From contig JAKCAB010000362.1 of assembly GCA_021839785.1 (NCBI GenBank), forward strand, positions 1-5,301: a stretch of DNA of 5,301 bases. Reading direction: 5' to 3'. Origin of the DNA: a bacterium. Lineage in GTDB: Bacteria > Verrucomicrobiota > Verrucomicrobiae > Limisphaerales > J093. Positions 5,185-5,301 of the stretch are shown here, in pieces (position 1 is the stretch's first letter; every line of letters begins with the position of its first letter). The notes below the pieces were generated by a model. That model made no database searches, was not told the DNA's origin, and worked only from the letters and a program-made list of their open reading frames with translations. The translations under genes were made by a program, and so were the position numbers.

Positions 5185-5301
5185 GTGCCGAAAGAAGAGC
5201 CGATCGAGTTGAGCGGAACGGTCACACAAGTGCTGCCCGGCACCATGTTTCGCGTGGCCCTCCCCAACAAACACGAAGTCCTGGCCCACATCTCTGTCAA
5301 G
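5185..5301 (+). CDS. infA: Translation initiation factor IF-1 (3' partial)
   Basis: IF-1 is a small S1/OB-fold protein that binds the ribosomal A site of the 30S subunit and helps initiation. The 39 residues in the window read [20 protein letters not shown], then [18 protein letters not shown]; this is the first half of the OB fold and aligns throughout with IF-1 (usual length about 72 residues). The GTG at 5185 gives the expected N-terminus. In-frame TTG (5167) and CTG (5173) lie upstream and follow the stop at 5164. GGAG at 5160-5163 is three bases from the TTG, nine from the CTG and 21 from the GTG, so the start is not settled by a ribosome site. The glycine of the usual HISGK is Val here. 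The gene continues beyond the right edge. Confidence 0.92.
   Translation, partial: MPKEEPIELSGTVTQVLPGTMFRVALPNKHEVLAHISVK

Noticed and set aside
4891..5289. Upstream in-frame extension of the PGPGW-type gene across the non-coding region and opposite infA
   Set aside because: The extra residues show no family similarity and would overlap infA; the GTG at 4890 has a spaced GAGG.
1..5301. CRISPR, transposon, integrase, tRNA or phage signals
   Set aside because: None were seen; the only periodic repeat is the protein-level TN hexad inside the CcoO-like gene.

Overview
The window is GC-rich, tightly packed bacterial DNA. The protein sequences suggest Verrucomicrobiota or a relative. This is an inference from family resemblance (ActF, the infA product, and a cbb3-like gene trio behind an alternative complex III), not from a search. 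It holds the 3' end of a respiratory operon on the + strand, one small membrane-protein gene on the - strand, and the 5' end of infA on the + strand.

Positions 1-1126 carry the C-terminal part of ActF, the quinone-side membrane subunit of alternative complex III (quinol:cytochrome c oxidoreductase). It is followed by a 125-residue single-TM protein (1123-1500), a cbb3 oxidase subunit I (CcoN)-like membrane protein (1543-3027), a CcoO-like membrane-anchored monoheme cytochrome c with a TN-rich hexad tail (3024-3815), and a second membrane-anchored monoheme cytochrome c (3812-4498). Genes overlap through GTGA or ATGA junctions, or are linked by a possible 19-codon coupling ORF (1487-1546), so they look like one translationally coupled unit. 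The actABCDE genes presumably lie to the left, outside the window.

The main observation is that the CcoN-like protein keeps the CcoN fold markers (YGRLQP, FYLLPKL, GALYFVVPRL). By my hand alignment, however, all six metal-ligand histidines and the cross-linked active-site tyrosine are replaced. As read, it cannot be a normal oxygen-reducing subunit. Its two partner cytochromes keep CXXCH sites and plausible distal methionines. The set may therefore be a non-catalytic, cbb3-derived electron-transfer or docking module that serves alternative complex III.

The cytochrome gene ends at 4498, and a convergent - strand gene for a PGPGW-type small membrane protein (4495-4890) ends in the same TTAA. 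A possible terminator for the respiratory operon lies inside that antisense gene. The non-coding stretch 4891-5184 holds hairpins that probably belong to the infA leader, and infA runs off the right edge.
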